Shown: piece after piece, positions 9,242-21,413 of the stretch
How positions within the stretch are numbered: the stretch's first letter is position 1
How the letters are laid out: every line of letters begins with the position of its first letter
Origin: Rhodanobacter sp. B05
Lineage (GTDB): Bacteria > Pseudomonadota > Gammaproteobacteria > Xanthomonadales > Rhodanobacteraceae
Direction: 5' to 3'
NCBI RefSeq assembly: GCF_002001085.1
Contig: NZ_MUNU01000013.1
Location: 62,001 to 126,000 of the forward strand
Length of the DNA stretch: 64,000 nt
Notes under the pieces: generated by a model
The model's input: the letters and a program-made list of their open reading frames with translations, nothing else
Told to the model about the DNA's origin: nothing
Databases searched by the model: none
Translations under genes and position numbers: made by a program

Positions 9242-10009
9242 ATGAGCCACCCGATCACCATCCCCGCCTGGCAGCGCCCGCACTGGCGGGCCAGCGACGA
9301 GAAGATCCTGCTGCAGTTCTACGTGTTCGGGAAATTCGACGCCGTGCGCGTGCCTTCGCAGGACTACGGCAGTCCCGGCCTGCCGGCGGGGCTCACCGCC
9401 ACCAGTCACCGCCACGCCGACCTGCGCAGCTGGGACGGCTATCCGCTGAAGGGTGCGATGGGCCGCATGTACAAGGCCGATGCGCCGCAGGCTTACCAGC
9501 GCGCGCTCGATGCGCCTGAAGTAATGGTGGTGCGCGGTACGCTGGAAGACAGCCCCGCCACGGGCTACCTGCGCGACACCCTGGGCGTGCTGGCGGGCAT
9601 GCTCGGCGTCGGCGGGGTGGCGATCCTGGACCCGCAGATCCTCAGCCTGCTCGATGCCGCTGCCTGGCGCCGGCACTATCTGATCCGCGACGGCGCGCCG
9701 ATCCGCCACCATCTGCTGATCCTGTGCGATGGCGAATCCGAACCGGGTCGCTCGTGGATCCATACCCGCGGCATGCGCAAGTTCGGCCGCCCCGATGTAA
9801 GCATCCACCACGTGCCCGATGCCGCCATCGACCGCGCCGGGTTGTTATGTGAGCAGTTGGTCGAGTTGCAGGCGCTGGGCGCGCACTTTGCCGAAGGGCA
9901 GCGACTGGACGTGGAAGGCGTGTCCGCGGGTGCGGTGGTGCGTCTTGGTGGTGGTCTGGAGGATCCGCAGTTCAACAACAGCTTCGTCGAGCTGACCTGG
10001 CCGACATGA
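9242..10009 (+). CDS. Conserved hypothetical protein
   Basis: 255 residues, soluble, with no signal peptide or membrane segment. I do not recognise the family. Visible: an N-terminal half with Trp/His-rich stretches (PAWQRPHWRASD, SHRHADLRSWDGYP), a central hydrophobic stretch LGVLAGMLGVGGVAILDPQIL, and a C-terminal GRSWIHTRGMRKFGRPD segment. The start ATG at 9242 follows GAGGAATTCC and lies 26 bp after tdk, so the two are probably co-transcribed. Its stop lies one base from the convergent mutM stop, which leaves no room for a terminator. A role cannot be inferred. Confidence 0.75.
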   Translation: MSHPITIPAWQRPHWRASDEKILLQFYVFGKFDAVRVPSQDYGSPGLPAGLTATSHRHADLRSWDGYPLKGAMGRMYKADAPQAYQRALDAPEVMVVRGTLEDSPATGYLRDTLGVLAGMLGVGGVAILDPQILSLLDAAAWRRHYLIRDGAPIRHHLLILCDGESEPGRSWIHTRGMRKFGRPDVSIHHVPDAAIDRAGLLCEQLVELQALGAHFAEGQRLDVEGVSAGAVVRLGGGLEDPQFNNSFVELTWPT

Positions 10010-10010
10010 C

Positions 10011-10838
10011 TCAGCGCTGGCAGCGCGGACACCAGAACGTGGAGCGCTGGCCCAGCACGACCTGCCGGATCGAGGTGCCGCATACGCGACAAGGTTCGCC
10101 GGCGCGGCCATAGACGTTCAACTCGCGGAAGAAATAACCCGGTGCACCATCGGGACTGAGGAAGTCGCGCAAGGTGGTGCCGCCGCGCTCGATCGCCAGG
10201 GCGAGGATGCGCTTCACCTCCAGCGCGAGCCGCGCATAGCGCGCGCGAGAAACGGAGCCGGCGGCGCGGCGCGGGTCGATGCCGGCGGCGAACAGCGCTT
10301 CGCTGGCGTAGATATTGCCCACGCCGACTACCACCGCGTTGTCCATCAGGAACAGTTTCACCGCTGCACTGCGGCCGCGCGACCGCTGCCACAGCAGGTC
10401 GCCGTCAAAGAGGTCGGTGAGCGGTTCCGGGCCTAGCCTGGCCAGCAGTTCGTGGGTTTCCCCCGGCGCCTGCCACAGCAGGCAGCCAAAACGGCGCGGA
10501 TCGGTGAAGCGCAGGATGCGCGGTGCCTGCGCGCGGGTGCGTTCCAGCGCGATGTCGACGTGGTCGTGCTTGCCGACGGGTGCATCCGGCGGCAACACGC
10601 GCAGCACCCCGGACATGCCCAGGTGCAGCAGGGCACTGCCAACCGCCGTGTGCAGCAGCAGGTATTTCGCACGCCGCTCCACCGCGTCGATGCGCTGCCC
10701 TGGCAGTTGCTCGCTGATTTCCGGCGGAATCGGCCAGCGCAGATCGCGCCGGCGCAAGATTACGCCCAGCACGCGCCGGCCGATCAGGTACGGCGCGATG
10801 CCGCGGCGGGTGGTTTCGACTTCGGGCAGTTCGGGCAA
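10011..10838 (-). CDS. mutM: Formamidopyrimidine-DNA glycosylase (Fpg/MutM), TTG start
   Basis: Removes 8-oxoguanine and formamidopyrimidines and cleaves the abasic site. The start must be TTG at 10838, because the next residues PELPEVET are the invariant mature N-terminus: Pro2 is the catalytic nucleophile and Glu3 the acid. ATG-led extensions upstream would bury Pro2. Seen: RRAKYLLL with the catalytic Lys near 57, a VGNIYASE helix, a GGTTLRDF segment, and a C-terminal zinc finger CRVCG...CPRC. 275 residues, the usual size. Last gene of the ABC/GldG operon, 16 bp after the DUF4340-like gene. Its place there looks incidental. Confidence 0.95.
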   Translation of the reverse strand: MPELPEVETTRRGIAPYLIGRRVLGVILRRRDLRWPIPPEISEQLPGQRIDAVERRAKYLLLHTAVGSALLHLGMSGVLRVLPPDAPVGKHDHVDIALERTRAQAPRILRFTDPRRFGCLLWQAPGETHELLARLGPEPLTDLFDGDLLWQRSRGRSAAVKLFLMDNAVVVGVGNIYASEALFAAGIDPRRAAGSVSRARYARLALEVKRILALAIERGGTTLRDFLSPDGAPGYFFRELNVYGRAGEPCRVCGTSIRQVVLGQRSTFWCPRCQR

Positions 10839-10854
10839 GGGAGGATTCCGCGAC

Positions 10855-11352
10855 TCAATGCAACTCGGTGGTCTTGATTTCCGGTGAGTGCGGCATGTAA
10901 CGCAAAGACACCAGCGCAATGCGCTGGCCGACCTGCACGTACCGTTGTGGCCCGGTCACCGCGCTGACACCGAAGGCCAGCGACTGGCCATCCAGGTCCA
11001 GCACGGCACGCGGCGGCGACAGGCCGATCTTGGCCGGATCGAAGTCACCGAGCGGGCGCCAGCTCAGTACGTGCGCGGCAGCGATATCGGTCAGGTCGTT
11101 CAGGCGGTCATCATCGGCCACGCGATTCGGGGTGCCGTCGGTACGCCACCAGTGGCCATCGCGGCGCTTCTCATAGTGCAGCGTGGCGGCGCCGGGCAGG
11201 GTCAGGCTGACATGGCGGATGCTTGCCGGATCGAGCGCAGTGAGGTTGCCGTTCTCGCGGCTGGCGTCGCGCTGCAACTGCCAACCGGCGAGCGCGAGCA
11301 GCGCCAGCACGGCGCACAGCAGGAACACGCGTTGGCGAGCGGCACGCTTCAT
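10855..11352 (-). CDS. DUF4340-like membrane-anchored protein
   Basis: 165 residues. One N-terminal membrane anchor (about 8-27, [19 protein letters not shown]) is followed by a periplasmic beta-rich domain with [53 protein letters not shown] and [13 protein letters not shown]. These match the start of DUF4340 proteins, which accompany GldG-type ABC systems. The full-length family is longer, so this is a short version. It lies 3 bp after the GldG-like gene. Likely a periplasmic accessory subunit, with no established biochemical role. Confidence 0.7.
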   Translation of the reverse strand: MKRAARQRVFLLCAVLALLALAGWQLQRDASRENGNLTALDPASIRHVSLTLPGAATLHYEKRRDGHWWRTDGTPNRVADDDRLNDLTDIAAAHVLSWRPLGDFDPAKIGLSPPRAVLDLDGQSLAFGVSAVTGPQRYVQVGQRIALVSLRYMPHSPEIKTTELH

Positions 11353-11355
11353 CGG

Positions 11356-12711
11356 TCAGCGCCGACGCCGGCGCCACACGATCGCGCCACCGATCAGCAG
11401 CAGCAGCAGCGGCAGCACGATCAGGAAGCCGAAGCTCAGCGCATTCAATTCACCCTGCGAGATGTCCAGCAGCCGGTCCGGCGCGCCGCGCGGCGGCAGG
11501 TTGACCAGCTTGTCGTCGCCCAGCAGCCAGTCGAACACGCGCTCGCCCAGCGCGCGGTTGCCGCCGTTGCCGAGGAAGGTGTTGGACAGGAAATCGCCGT
11601 CGCCGATCACCACCGCGCGCTGCTCGCTCTTGTCCGGGCTGGGCGACAGGCGGCTCAGCGCGAAGCCGAAATCCAGCGGCCCCTTCAGCTCGCCGGCGGC
11701 GGCGTCGAACTGGATGTCCGAGGTCTTCGTGTTGTCGATCGGCTTGAACTCGGTCCAGCTCTGCGGGCCGGAACGCAGGAATGCCTGCACCTCCCATTGC
11801 GTGCGCGCCACCTCGGCCAGCGCCGAGACCTGCGGAAACAGCGTGGTCAGCTGGAGGCCTTGAGTGATCGCCTGCGGCGGGTAACTGCCCAGCGCAATCA
11901 TGCGCGGATCGTGCAGACCCAGCGCCGTGCCGGAGCCGTCGACCAGCACGCCCGGGAGTATGCGCACGCCGAGGGCATGGGCCAGCGGCTTCAGGCCGAG
12001 GTCGTCGTTGCCGGGCTCGGTGAGCCACAGCAGATTTCCGCCGTTCTGCACGTAATCGACCAGCGCCTTCACCGCACCTGGCGCCAGCGGCACGGTGGGG
12101 CTCGCCAGTACCACCAGATCGGTATGCTCGGGCACCGCGTTGACCTGGGCGAAGTTCAGCGGCACCGCGCGCATGCCGCGGCTTTCCAGTTGCGACATGA
12201 AGGTGCCCATGTCGGCATTCGCCTGGCCATCGGCACGTCGTTCGTCGTCGCCGGTGACGAAGGCGACGATGCGGTCGTTGCCGCGCTGCAACCGTTCCAG
12301 CGCATTGGTGAGGCTGCGCTCGGAGAGCTCGTCCAGCCGCTGCTGGTGACCCTTGTAGTGCAGGATCAGCGCGCCATCGACGGTGATGCCCAGTTCGCGC
12401 ATCTTCGCCGGATCCAGCTGCGGATCGACGAAGCGCAGGCTGAGGTCCGGCTTTACCGCCTGATAGCGCTGCAGGAAGCCGGCGATGGTCTGGCGCAGGT
12501 CGCCTTGCGGGTTCGCGTAGCTCACGACTTCCACCGGGCCGTCCAGCTGCTTCAGCACGGCGCGACTTTCCGCCGAGAGGCTGATCCGGCCATTCGCGGT
12601 CCAGTCGGCACGGTAGGCGTGGCGCGTACCCAGGTAGCCGATGGCCGCGCATGCGAGCACGAGCAGCAGCGCGAACAGCCAGCCGTCCAGACGTCTGAAC
12701 AGATTGCGCAT
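11356..12711 (-). CDS. GldG-like ABC-system auxiliary protein
   Basis: 451 residues with one membrane segment near each end (about 10-30, and 415-440 just before a poly-Arg tail) and a large periplasmic part. Seen: SLSAESRAVLKQLDGPVEVVSY (start of the GldG/ABC_transp_aux domain), a VAFVTGDDER segment, LVVLASPTVPLAPGAVKALVDYVQNGG, and RAVVIGDGDFLSN near the end. Family knowledge: GldG pairs with the GldA ATPase and GldF permease in gliding Bacteroidota. In gammaproteobacteria homologues form ABC operons of unknown substrate. The ATG at 12711 overlaps the permease stop (TGATG), which means translational coupling. Confidence 0.85.
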   Translation of the reverse strand: MRNLFRRLDGWLFALLLVLACAAIGYLGTRHAYRADWTANGRISLSAESRAVLKQLDGPVEVVSYANPQGDLRQTIAGFLQRYQAVKPDLSLRFVDPQLDPAKMRELGITVDGALILHYKGHQQRLDELSERSLTNALERLQRGNDRIVAFVTGDDERRADGQANADMGTFMSQLESRGMRAVPLNFAQVNAVPEHTDLVVLASPTVPLAPGAVKALVDYVQNGGNLLWLTEPGNDDLGLKPLAHALGVRILPGVLVDGSGTALGLHDPRMIALGSYPPQAITQGLQLTTLFPQVSALAEVARTQWEVQAFLRSGPQSWTEFKPIDNTKTSDIQFDAAAGELKGPLDFGFALSRLSPSPDKSEQRAVVIGDGDFLSNTFLGNGGNRALGERVFDWLLGDDKLVNLPPRGAPDRLLDISQGELNALSFGFLIVLPLLLLLIGGAIVWRRRRR

Positions 12712-13466
12712 CAGCCATGCTCCATTTCGGTGGCAAGCCGGCGTGTGGCCAGCGCCAGCGAAAGCGCGATAAGCAGCACGAACCACAGCACATCGGCGCT
12801 GGACACCAGGCCGCGCAGCAGCGGTTGCACATGCGTGCTCATCGCCAGCCAGTTGATCGCGCCGCCGTTGACGCCGGCCATTTGCGCACCGAGATTCACG
12901 CTCCACAAAGCGAGTGCCACGATCAGTGCGGCGGCGGCGGCGATGGCCGGATGCGAGGCAAAACCCGAGCAGGCCACGCCCAGCGCCGCCAGGGCGGCCA
13001 GCATCAGGACGAGTCCCAGGGTGGCGGCGGCCAGCTTGCCCCAGTCCAGATGGGTGGCGTGGGCCAGTGCCAGCGGCATCGACAGCGTCAGCAGCAGCCA
13101 CAGGAGCAGCCACGCCAGGATCGCCAGATACTTGCCCAGCACGATGCGCGACGCCGGCACACCGGCGGCGAACAGCAAGGGCAGGGTGCCGTTGCGGCGT
13201 TCGCCGGCAAGCACCGACATCGTCAGCAGCGGCACCACCAGGAAGGCCATCTGGGCCAGTTGCCCGAGCAGCGGCACCGCCACCAGGTCGGTGAAGCCGG
13301 GCCCATCGGGCAGCGCCGCACGCTGGATCTGGCCGGCCAGGAAACTTCCCAGCAGCAGGGTGAAATTCCAGCCGAGCCACGCGAGGGTCATCGCGGCCAG
13401 CACCCAGGCCAATGGACGCACCAGCAAGCGACGCCACTCCAGCCGTGCCACCACCAGCGTGCTCAT
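12711..13466 (-). CDS. ABC-2 type permease (GldF-like)
   Basis: 251 residues with six predicted membrane helices (for example WVLAAMTLAWLGWNFTLLLG, QMAFLVVPLLTMSVLAG, ILAWLLLWLLLTLSMPLALA). The motif SVLAGERRNGTLPLLFAAGVPASRIVLGKYLA is the cytoplasmic coupling region typical of ABC-2 and GldF permeases. Start ATG 13466 overlaps the ATPase stop by four bases (ATGA). It is the membrane subunit of the system formed with the flanking ATPase and the GldG-like gene. The exported substrate is unknown. Confidence 0.87.
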   Translation of the reverse strand: MSTLVVARLEWRRLLVRPLAWVLAAMTLAWLGWNFTLLLGSFLAGQIQRAALPDGPGFTDLVAVPLLGQLAQMAFLVVPLLTMSVLAGERRNGTLPLLFAAGVPASRIVLGKYLAILAWLLLWLLLTLSMPLALAHATHLDWGKLAAATLGLVLMLAALAALGVACSGFASHPAIAAAAALIVALALWSVNLGAQMAGVNGGAINWLAMSTHVQPLLRGLVSSADVLWFVLLIALSLALATRRLATEMEHG

Positions 13467-14221
13467 GCGGCCCGCGCCGGGCGAGGGTTCATCGCAATCT
13501 CGAAGAAGGTCTTTTCCAGCGCGGCATGGTCGTTGGCACGTACCGCGCCATCGTGTCGCAGCTTGCCTTCGTGCAGGATCACCACGCGATCGCAGATCGC
13601 GGTGACCTCGGCCAGCAGGTGGGTGGAAAGGATCACCGCCGTGCCGGCGGCGGCCTGCCCGCGGATCAGCGTGCGCAGCGCGGCCACCTGGACCGGGTCG
13701 AGCGCGTTGGCGGGTTCGTCCAGCACCAGCAGTGCCGGTTTGTGCAGTAGGGCACAGGCCAGCCCCAGTCGCTGGCGCTGGCCTTGCGAAAGCACGCCGG
13801 CCAGCCGCCGTGCCAGTGGCTGCAGTTCCAGTCGTTCGATGATGCTCGTGCATGCCGCGCGCAGGGCGGTGGCGCGCAGGCCGCGCAGACGACCGTGCGC
13901 GGCCAGGTGCTCGGCCACGGTGAGCTCGGGCCAGAGTGGCGCGCGTTCGGGTAGCCAGCCGATCCAGGTGCGGGCCAGTTCGGGTTGCTCCAGGAAGTCC
14001 ACGCCGTTCAGCTTGATGCTGCCGCGGTCCGGGCGCAGGGCGCCGGCGATCATCGACAAGGTGGTCGACTTGCCCGCGCCGTTGACGCCGAGCAGGCCCA
14101 GTACCTGGCCGCGTGGCAGAGTCAGACTCAGGTCCTGCACGGCCGGACGCCCGGCCCGGCGGCGATCGAGATGTTCCAGTTCCAGCACGGGCGCCGATGT
14201 CGCGGGAATGATCGTGGTCAT
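13463..14221 (-). CDS. ABC transporter ATP-binding protein (GldA-like)
   Basis: 252 residues. Walker A GVNGAGKST near 43-51, Q-loop replaced by WLPERAPLWPELTV as in GldA/CcmA-type ATPases, signature LSQGQRQRLGLA, Walker B LLVLDEPANALDP, H-loop STHLL. First gene of a five-gene operon transcribed leftwards. Start ATG 14221 was chosen because the nucleotide-binding domain begins right after it. The frame stays open far upstream, but that part is antisense to the desaturase gene. It powers the GldF/GldG-like partners downstream. Confidence 0.9.
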   Translation of the reverse strand: MTTIIPATSAPVLELEHLDRRRAGRPAVQDLSLTLPRGQVLGLLGVNGAGKSTTLSMIAGALRPDRGSIKLNGVDFLEQPELARTWIGWLPERAPLWPELTVAEHLAAHGRLRGLRATALRAACTSIIERLELQPLARRLAGVLSQGQRQRLGLACALLHKPALLVLDEPANALDPVQVAALRTLIRGQAAAGTAVILSTHLLAEVTAICDRVVILHEGKLRHDGAVRANDHAALEKTFFEIAMNPRPARAA

Positions 14222-14407
14222 TGCGTGATTGTCACGGCGACCCCACTCTTTAACAACTGGCGATGCTCGTGCGTGCGAACCAACACCTGTTTTACGTCCG
14301 CCTCTTGACAGACTGTTATCATGGTGGTTCTGCCATGCTGGCGGGTATGGAAAGCCCTCCACTAGACTCCGCCCGTTCCTCTGCAGTTCCCCCACCCGGT
14401 GCCCTCC

Positions 14408-15601
14408 ATGCTCGATGCAGTCCTCGACTTTCTGAACAACGGCCTCGCCCACGCAAGCTGGGGCCAGATCGCCGTTTACATGCTGATCGTGACCCAGCTC
14501 ACCATCTTCACGGTGACCTTGTACCTGCATCGCAGCCAGACCCATCGCGGCGTGGATTTCCACCCCGTGCTGGCGCACTTCTTCCGTTTCTGGGGCTGGC
14601 TCACCACCGGCATGGTCACCCGCGAGTGGGTGGCGGTGCATCGCAAGCACCACGCCAAGGTCGAGACCGAGGAAGATCCGCACAGCCCGATGATCTACGG
14701 CATCAAGAAGGTGTTCTGGGACGGCGTCTCGCTGTACCGCGATGCCTGCGAGTCGAAGCAGGACATGGAACAGTACGGCCGCGGCACGCCGGATGACTGG
14801 GTCGAGCACAAGGTTTATGGCGCGCATCCGTACTGGGGCCCGACCCTGATGCTGTTCATCAGCATCGCGCTGTTCGGCGTGATCGGCGCGGCGCTGTGGG
14901 CGCTGCAGATGGTCTGGATCCCGTTCTGGGCCGCCGGCTTCGTCAACGGCATCGGCCACTGGGCCGGCTACCGCAACTTCGAGAGCGCTGATACCGCGCG
15001 CAACCTGATCCCGTGGGGTTTCTGGATCGGCGGTGAGGAGCTGCACAACAATCATCACGCGTTCCCCAGCTCGGCCAAGTTCGCGCTGCGCAAGTGGGAA
15101 TTCGACATCGGCTGGGCGGCGATCTGCGGTTTGCGCGCCGTCGGTTTGGCCAAGGTGCTGCGCGTGGCGCCCTCGCTCGACGTGCGCCCGAACGTGCGCC
15201 TGCCCGATGCCGACACCTTGAAGGCGGTGCTTACCCATCGCTTCCAGGCCATGACCGATTACTACCGCGGCGTGATCGTGCCGACCCTGCGCGACGAGGC
15301 GCAGCATGCCGGCGAGAGCCTGAAGGCGATGCCGCGCCGGATGCGCCTGGCCATGGCCGATGGTGGCCGCTGGCTCGACAGCGAAGGCCGTGATCGCATG
15401 CAGGCGGTGCTGGCCAAGCGCCCGACGCTGAACACCGTGGTCGAGTTCCGCAGCCGCCTCGCGGCACTGATGGAGCAGCGTGGCGCCGAGCAGGCCCTGA
15501 AGGGCCTGCAGCAGTGGATCCACGAGGCCGAGGAAAGCGGCATTCGCGCGCTGCAGGAGTTTGCACAGCGGCTCAAGGGTTACGCGGTCGCGACTGCCTG
15601 A
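14408..15601 (+). CDS. Acyl-CoA/acyl-lipid delta-9 desaturase
   Basis: 397 residues, membrane di-iron desaturase that introduces a cis double bond into acyl chains and so adjusts membrane fluidity. The three histidine boxes are visible: HRSQTHR near 39, HRKHH near 78, HNNHH near 217. Four hydrophobic helices surround them (for example IAVYMLIVTQLTIFTVTLYL). The C-terminal 120 residues are charged and helical. Start: ATG 14408; a GTG at 14399 is also in frame, and neither has a strong ribosome site. The divergent region to the ABC operon (14222-14407) holds a TTGACA at 14305-14310 but no convincing -10 at the right distance. Confidence 0.9.
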   Translation: MLDAVLDFLNNGLAHASWGQIAVYMLIVTQLTIFTVTLYLHRSQTHRGVDFHPVLAHFFRFWGWLTTGMVTREWVAVHRKHHAKVETEEDPHSPMIYGIKKVFWDGVSLYRDACESKQDMEQYGRGTPDDWVEHKVYGAHPYWGPTLMLFISIALFGVIGAALWALQMVWIPFWAAGFVNGIGHWAGYRNFESADTARNLIPWGFWIGGEELHNNHHAFPSSAKFALRKWEFDIGWAAICGLRAVGLAKVLRVAPSLDVRPNVRLPDADTLKAVLTHRFQAMTDYYRGVIVPTLRDEAQHAGESLKAMPRRMRLAMADGGRWLDSEGRDRMQAVLAKRPTLNTVVEFRSRLAALMEQRGAEQALKGLQQWIHEAEESGIRALQEFAQRLKGYAVATA

Positions 15602-15626
15602 GTTTGCAGCCAAGTTGTTGTTTCGA

Positions 15627-15657
15627 CAAAACCCGCCGTCTGGCGGGTTTTGTTTTT
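15627..15657 (+). terminator. Terminator of the desaturase gene
   Basis: An 11-bp perfect stem CAAAACCCGCC/GGCGGGTTTTG with loop GTCT is followed by TTTTT, 25 bases after the stop. Confidence 0.92.
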
Positions 15658-15835
15658 GGGGCCGGTGAGAGTGTCTAGCCAGAGACCTTGAAATACCTTC
15701 CAATGTCGTCATTCCAGCGAAGGCCGGAATCGCTTTTCAACATCGAAGCTGGTCATCGCTTTTCGGTAGGGAAATAGATCCCGATCTGGCCTTTCGCATC
15801 AGCCATACAGACCCCGGTTTGAGTAGCCATCCGGG

Positions 15836-15867
15836 AAAAAGAAAACCCGCCACGAGGGCGGGTTTTC
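15836..15867 (-). terminator. Terminator downstream of rpmB-rpmG
   Basis: Read on the minus strand: an 11-bp stem GAAAACCCGCC/GGCGGGTTTTC followed by TTTTT. It lies 130 bp beyond the rpmG stop. Confidence 0.85.
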
Positions 15868-15996
15868 TTGGAGGCATCAGTGTCGCTGGTGCACATGCAG
15901 TTGCGGGAGCAAAGGCAAGAGCAGAAGCGATCCCGGCCTGCGCCGGGATGACGTTCCGGCAAAGGCGTTCGCGCGATGCGCGAACGCGCCGTCACG

Positions 15997-16164
15997 TCAC
16001 TTGATCTTGCCTTCCTTGTAGATCACGTGCTTGCGCACGACCGGATCGTACTTCTTGAACTCGAACTTTTCCGGGGTGTTCTTCTTGTTCTTCTGCGTGG
16101 TGTAGAAGTGGCCGGTGCCGGCCGAGGAGATCATGCGGATCTTGTCTTGTGATTTGTTAGCCAT
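15997..16164 (-). CDS. rpmG: 50S ribosomal protein L33
   Basis: 55 residues, the usual size. The protein reads [20 protein letters not shown] at the start and continues with [21 protein letters not shown] and a basic C-terminus [11 protein letters not shown], which is L33 throughout. It is the Cys-free form (no CxxC pairs), so not the zinc-binding paralogue. GAGGA stands 7 bases before the ATG, across the rpmB stop. Ten bp after rpmB, co-transcribed. Binds 23S rRNA near the E site. Confidence 0.95.
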   Translation of the reverse strand: MANKSQDKIRMISSAGTGHFYTTQKNKKNTPEKFEFKKYDPVVRKHVIYKEGKIK

Positions 16165-16174
16165 GGCTCAATCC

Positions 16175-16411
16175 TCAGACCTTTTCGCCGCGGGCGCGCA
16201 TGTCGGCAATCACGGCTTCGATGCCATTCTTGTCGATGGTGCGCAGGGCGTTGTTGGACACACGCAGCTTGATCCAGCGGTTTTCGCTGGGAACCCAGAA
16301 GCGACGCTCATGCAGGTTCGGCAACCAGCGGCGACGGGTACGGTTGTTGGCGTGCGAGACGTTGTTGCCGCTCATCACACCCTTACCGGTGACTTGACAT
16401 ACACGGGCCAT
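16175..16411 (-). CDS. rpmB: 50S ribosomal protein L28
   Basis: 78 residues, exactly the usual length. [20 protein letters not shown], then [20 protein letters not shown] and [18 protein letters not shown], are diagnostic for L28. The single Cys5 shows the non-zinc form. GGAGG lies 5 bases before the ATG. First gene of the rpmB-rpmG operon. An assembly protein of the large subunit. Confidence 0.96.
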   Translation of the reverse strand: MARVCQVTGKGVMSGNNVSHANNRTRRRWLPNLHERRFWVPSENRWIKLRVSNNALRTIDKNGIEAVIADMRARGEKV

Positions 16412-16726
16412 GACGACCTCCGTAAGAATGGCTTGTTGAAAGCCGTGATTACCACCCGTTAGCCAGGGTGACATCGGCCCAGCGACGCCAATGCGCCACG
16501 CAATGCTGGAGAGTGCTGCAACGCCCGGTCGCGCAGGTTCGTATTGCGTGAAGAACCACCCGGAGAACCGGGCCGACATGGGGCGAGCCGCGTATTCTGG
16601 CAGAAATACAGGGTTGTGCGCAATCTTTAGGCGTCCCCATCCGGCTGTTCAGGGGTGCGCAGGACGGGGATGTATGGAACAATCAGTCTCTTTGCTCGAC
16701 CGCCCAAGACTCAAGAGGAACACCCG
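16412..16726. other. Intergenic region between divergent rpmB and secB
   Basis: 315 bp carrying the promoters of both operons. I see no convincing sigma-70 pair and no repeats. The strong rpmB ribosome site (GGAGG) is at its left end and the secB site AGAGGA at its right end. Confidence 0.5.
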
Positions 16727-17230
16727 ATGGCACAAGAGATCACCAACGACCAGGCCAATGGCCAGGCCAGTCAGCCGCAGCTGGTGATGCAGAAGATCTA
16801 TGTGAAGGATGTTTCCTTCGAGGCGCCGAATGCGCCGCAGATCTTCCAGGAAATCGACGAGACCAGCCAGCCGCAAGTGCAGCTGAACCTGGGCCAGAAG
16901 GCGACCGACCTCGGCAACGACCTGTATGAAGTGGTGCTCAGCCTCACCCTGACCTGCACGGTCGGCCAGCGCACGGCCTATCTGGCGGAAGTCGAGCAGG
17001 CCGGGGTGTTCGGCATCGCCGGTTTCAACGAGGCCGACCAGGCCGGCATCATCGGCAGCTATTGCCCGAACCTGCTGTTCCCGTATGCGCGTCAGGTGAT
17101 CTCCTCGATGGTGCTGGAAGGCGGTTTCCCGCCGTTCCTGTTGCAGCCGATCAACTTCGACGCGCTGTTCGCCGAACAGCAGCGCCGCGGGATGGGTGGC
17201 GACCAGGCCCCGGCCACGCTCAACAGCTGA
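16727..17230 (+). CDS. secB: Protein-export chaperone SecB
   Basis: Cytosolic tetrameric chaperone that holds preproteins unfolded and hands them to SecA. 167 residues (E. coli 155). Seen: QKIYVKDVSFEAPNAPQIF, VVLSLTLTCTVG, VEQAGVFGIAGF, CPNLLFPYARQVIS and GGFPPFLLQPINFDALF, all core SecB strands. Start ATG 16727 follows AGAGGA at suitable distance. In-frame starts further upstream lack a site. The N-terminal 15 residues are Gln/Asn rich. It lies nine bp before gpsA, a linkage also known in enterobacteria. Confidence 0.96.
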   Translation: MAQEITNDQANGQASQPQLVMQKIYVKDVSFEAPNAPQIFQEIDETSQPQVQLNLGQKATDLGNDLYEVVLSLTLTCTVGQRTAYLAEVEQAGVFGIAGFNEADQAGIIGSYCPNLLFPYARQVISSMVLEGGFPPFLLQPINFDALFAEQQRRGMGGDQAPATLNS

Positions 17231-17239
17231 GTCCGGCGC

Positions 17240-18265
17240 ATGTCCGACAAGCCGAAGCTGACTGTTCTCGGCGCCGGCTCCTGGGGCACGGCGCTGGCGG
17301 CGCTCACCGCGCGCAACGGCGTGCCCACGCGGTTGTGGGGTCGCGATGCCGTTGCGCTGGCGGAGGTGGCGGCGAAGCGTTGCAACGAACGCTACCTGCC
17401 GGGCATCAGCCTGCCCGAGGCCTTGCATTACGAAGCCGACCTGGCGGCTGCGGTGCGCGGCGCCGACATCGTGCTGATCGTGGTGCCCAGCCACGCGTTC
17501 TCCGCGATGCTGGGTGCATTGGTGCCCCTGCTCGACGCAGGCACCGCGATCGCCTGGGCGACCAAGGGCTTCGAGCCGGGCACCGGACGATTTCTGCATG
17601 AACTGGTCGCCGAGAAACTGCCGGGTCGACCCGCGGCCGTGGTCACCGGGCCGTCGTTCGCGAAAGAGGTGGCGACCGGTTTGCCCAGCGCGGTCACCGT
17701 GCATTCGGATGACGATGCCTTTGCGCAGCAACTCGCCGGCCTGCTGCATGCACCGAACCTGCGCGCCTATTCCGGTGGCGACATGCTCGGTGCCGAACTC
17801 GGCGGGGCGATGAAGAACGTGCTGGCCGTGGCGACCGGTGTCGCCGACGGCATGCAGCTGGGCCTGAACGCCCGTGCCGGCCTGATCACCCGCGGCATGA
17901 ACGAGATGTTGCGCCTGGGCGTGGCGCTGGGCGCGCGCCCGGAAACCCTGATCGGCCTGTCCGGCCTGGGCGACCTGGTGCTGACCTGCACCGGCGATCT
18001 GTCGCGCAACCGACGCCTCGGCCTTGCGCTGGGCCAGGGCGTGGCGATCGACGAGGCGGTGCGCCGCATTGGCCAGGTGGTCGAGAGCATCCTCACCGCC
18101 GACGAGGTGGCGCGACTGGCCGACAAGCATGGCCTGGACCTGCCGATCAGCGCCGGCGTACGCGCCGTGCTGCACGGCGAGGTCACGCCGGTGGACGGAC
18201 TCAAGGCGCTGATGGCACGCGAGCAGAAGCCGGAATATCCACACGGCCTGTTCGGCAACGACTGA
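17240..18265 (+). CDS. gpsA: Glycerol-3-phosphate dehydrogenase [NAD(P)+]
   Basis: Reduces dihydroxyacetone phosphate to sn-glycerol-3-phosphate, the backbone of phospholipids. 341 residues, usual length. Seen: N-terminal Rossmann [10 protein letters not shown] at 9-18, [13 protein letters not shown], the catalytic Lys in [13 protein letters not shown], and [18 protein letters not shown] with the substrate-binding Arg. Start ATG 17240 is only nine bp from the secB stop. The two genes form one transcript, which links export and membrane lipid synthesis. Confidence 0.96.
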   Translation: MSDKPKLTVLGAGSWGTALAALTARNGVPTRLWGRDAVALAEVAAKRCNERYLPGISLPEALHYEADLAAAVRGADIVLIVVPSHAFSAMLGALVPLLDAGTAIAWATKGFEPGTGRFLHELVAEKLPGRPAAVVTGPSFAKEVATGLPSAVTVHSDDDAFAQQLAGLLHAPNLRAYSGGDMLGAELGGAMKNVLAVATGVADGMQLGLNARAGLITRGMNEMLRLGVALGARPETLIGLSGLGDLVLTCTGDLSRNRRLGLALGQGVAIDEAVRRIGQVVESILTADEVARLADKHGLDLPISAGVRAVLHGEVTPVDGLKALMAREQKPEYPHGLFGND

Positions 18266-18368
18266 AGCGCGGCCGGCGACGCGGGTTCACGCGCCAGCGT
18301 GCGCGACAACAGCCGCATCCTGCCCCGGCGCTGCTAAGCTCAAGCATTTGGTCTTCGCCACGGAACGC

Positions 18369-21392
<3,024 letters not shown>

Positions 21393-21413
21393 AGCGATCC
21401 GTCGCGCCCATTT

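Larger units (their letters stand above)
15602..15996. other. Gene-free stretch with terminators and palindromic repeats
   Basis: 395 bp between the desaturase and rpmG. It holds two strong terminators (listed separately), a segment CATTCCAGCGAAGGCCGG near 15709-15726, a hairpin ATCCCGGC-CTGC-GCCGGGAT at 15930-15949, and a perfect 10-bp palindrome with a 3-base loop at 15965-15987. The CATTCC and ATCCCGG units are the kind of dispersed intergenic repeat common in this order. A 25-codon frame on the minus strand (15757-15831) is too short to support. Confidence 0.7.

Noticed and set aside
10888-13605. 905-codon open frame on the plus strand opposite the ABC/GldG operon
   Set aside because: Antisense frame in high-GC DNA with His/Arg/Gln-rich translation and no domain. 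The minus-strand genes have clear families.
14305-14333. TTGACA as promoter of the desaturase gene
   Set aside because: The hexamer is perfect, but no -10 is found at 16-18 bases, only TTCTGC.
15757-15831. 25-codon frame on the minus strand after the rpmG terminator
   Set aside because: Too short, no ribosome site, lies beyond a strong terminator in repeat-containing DNA.
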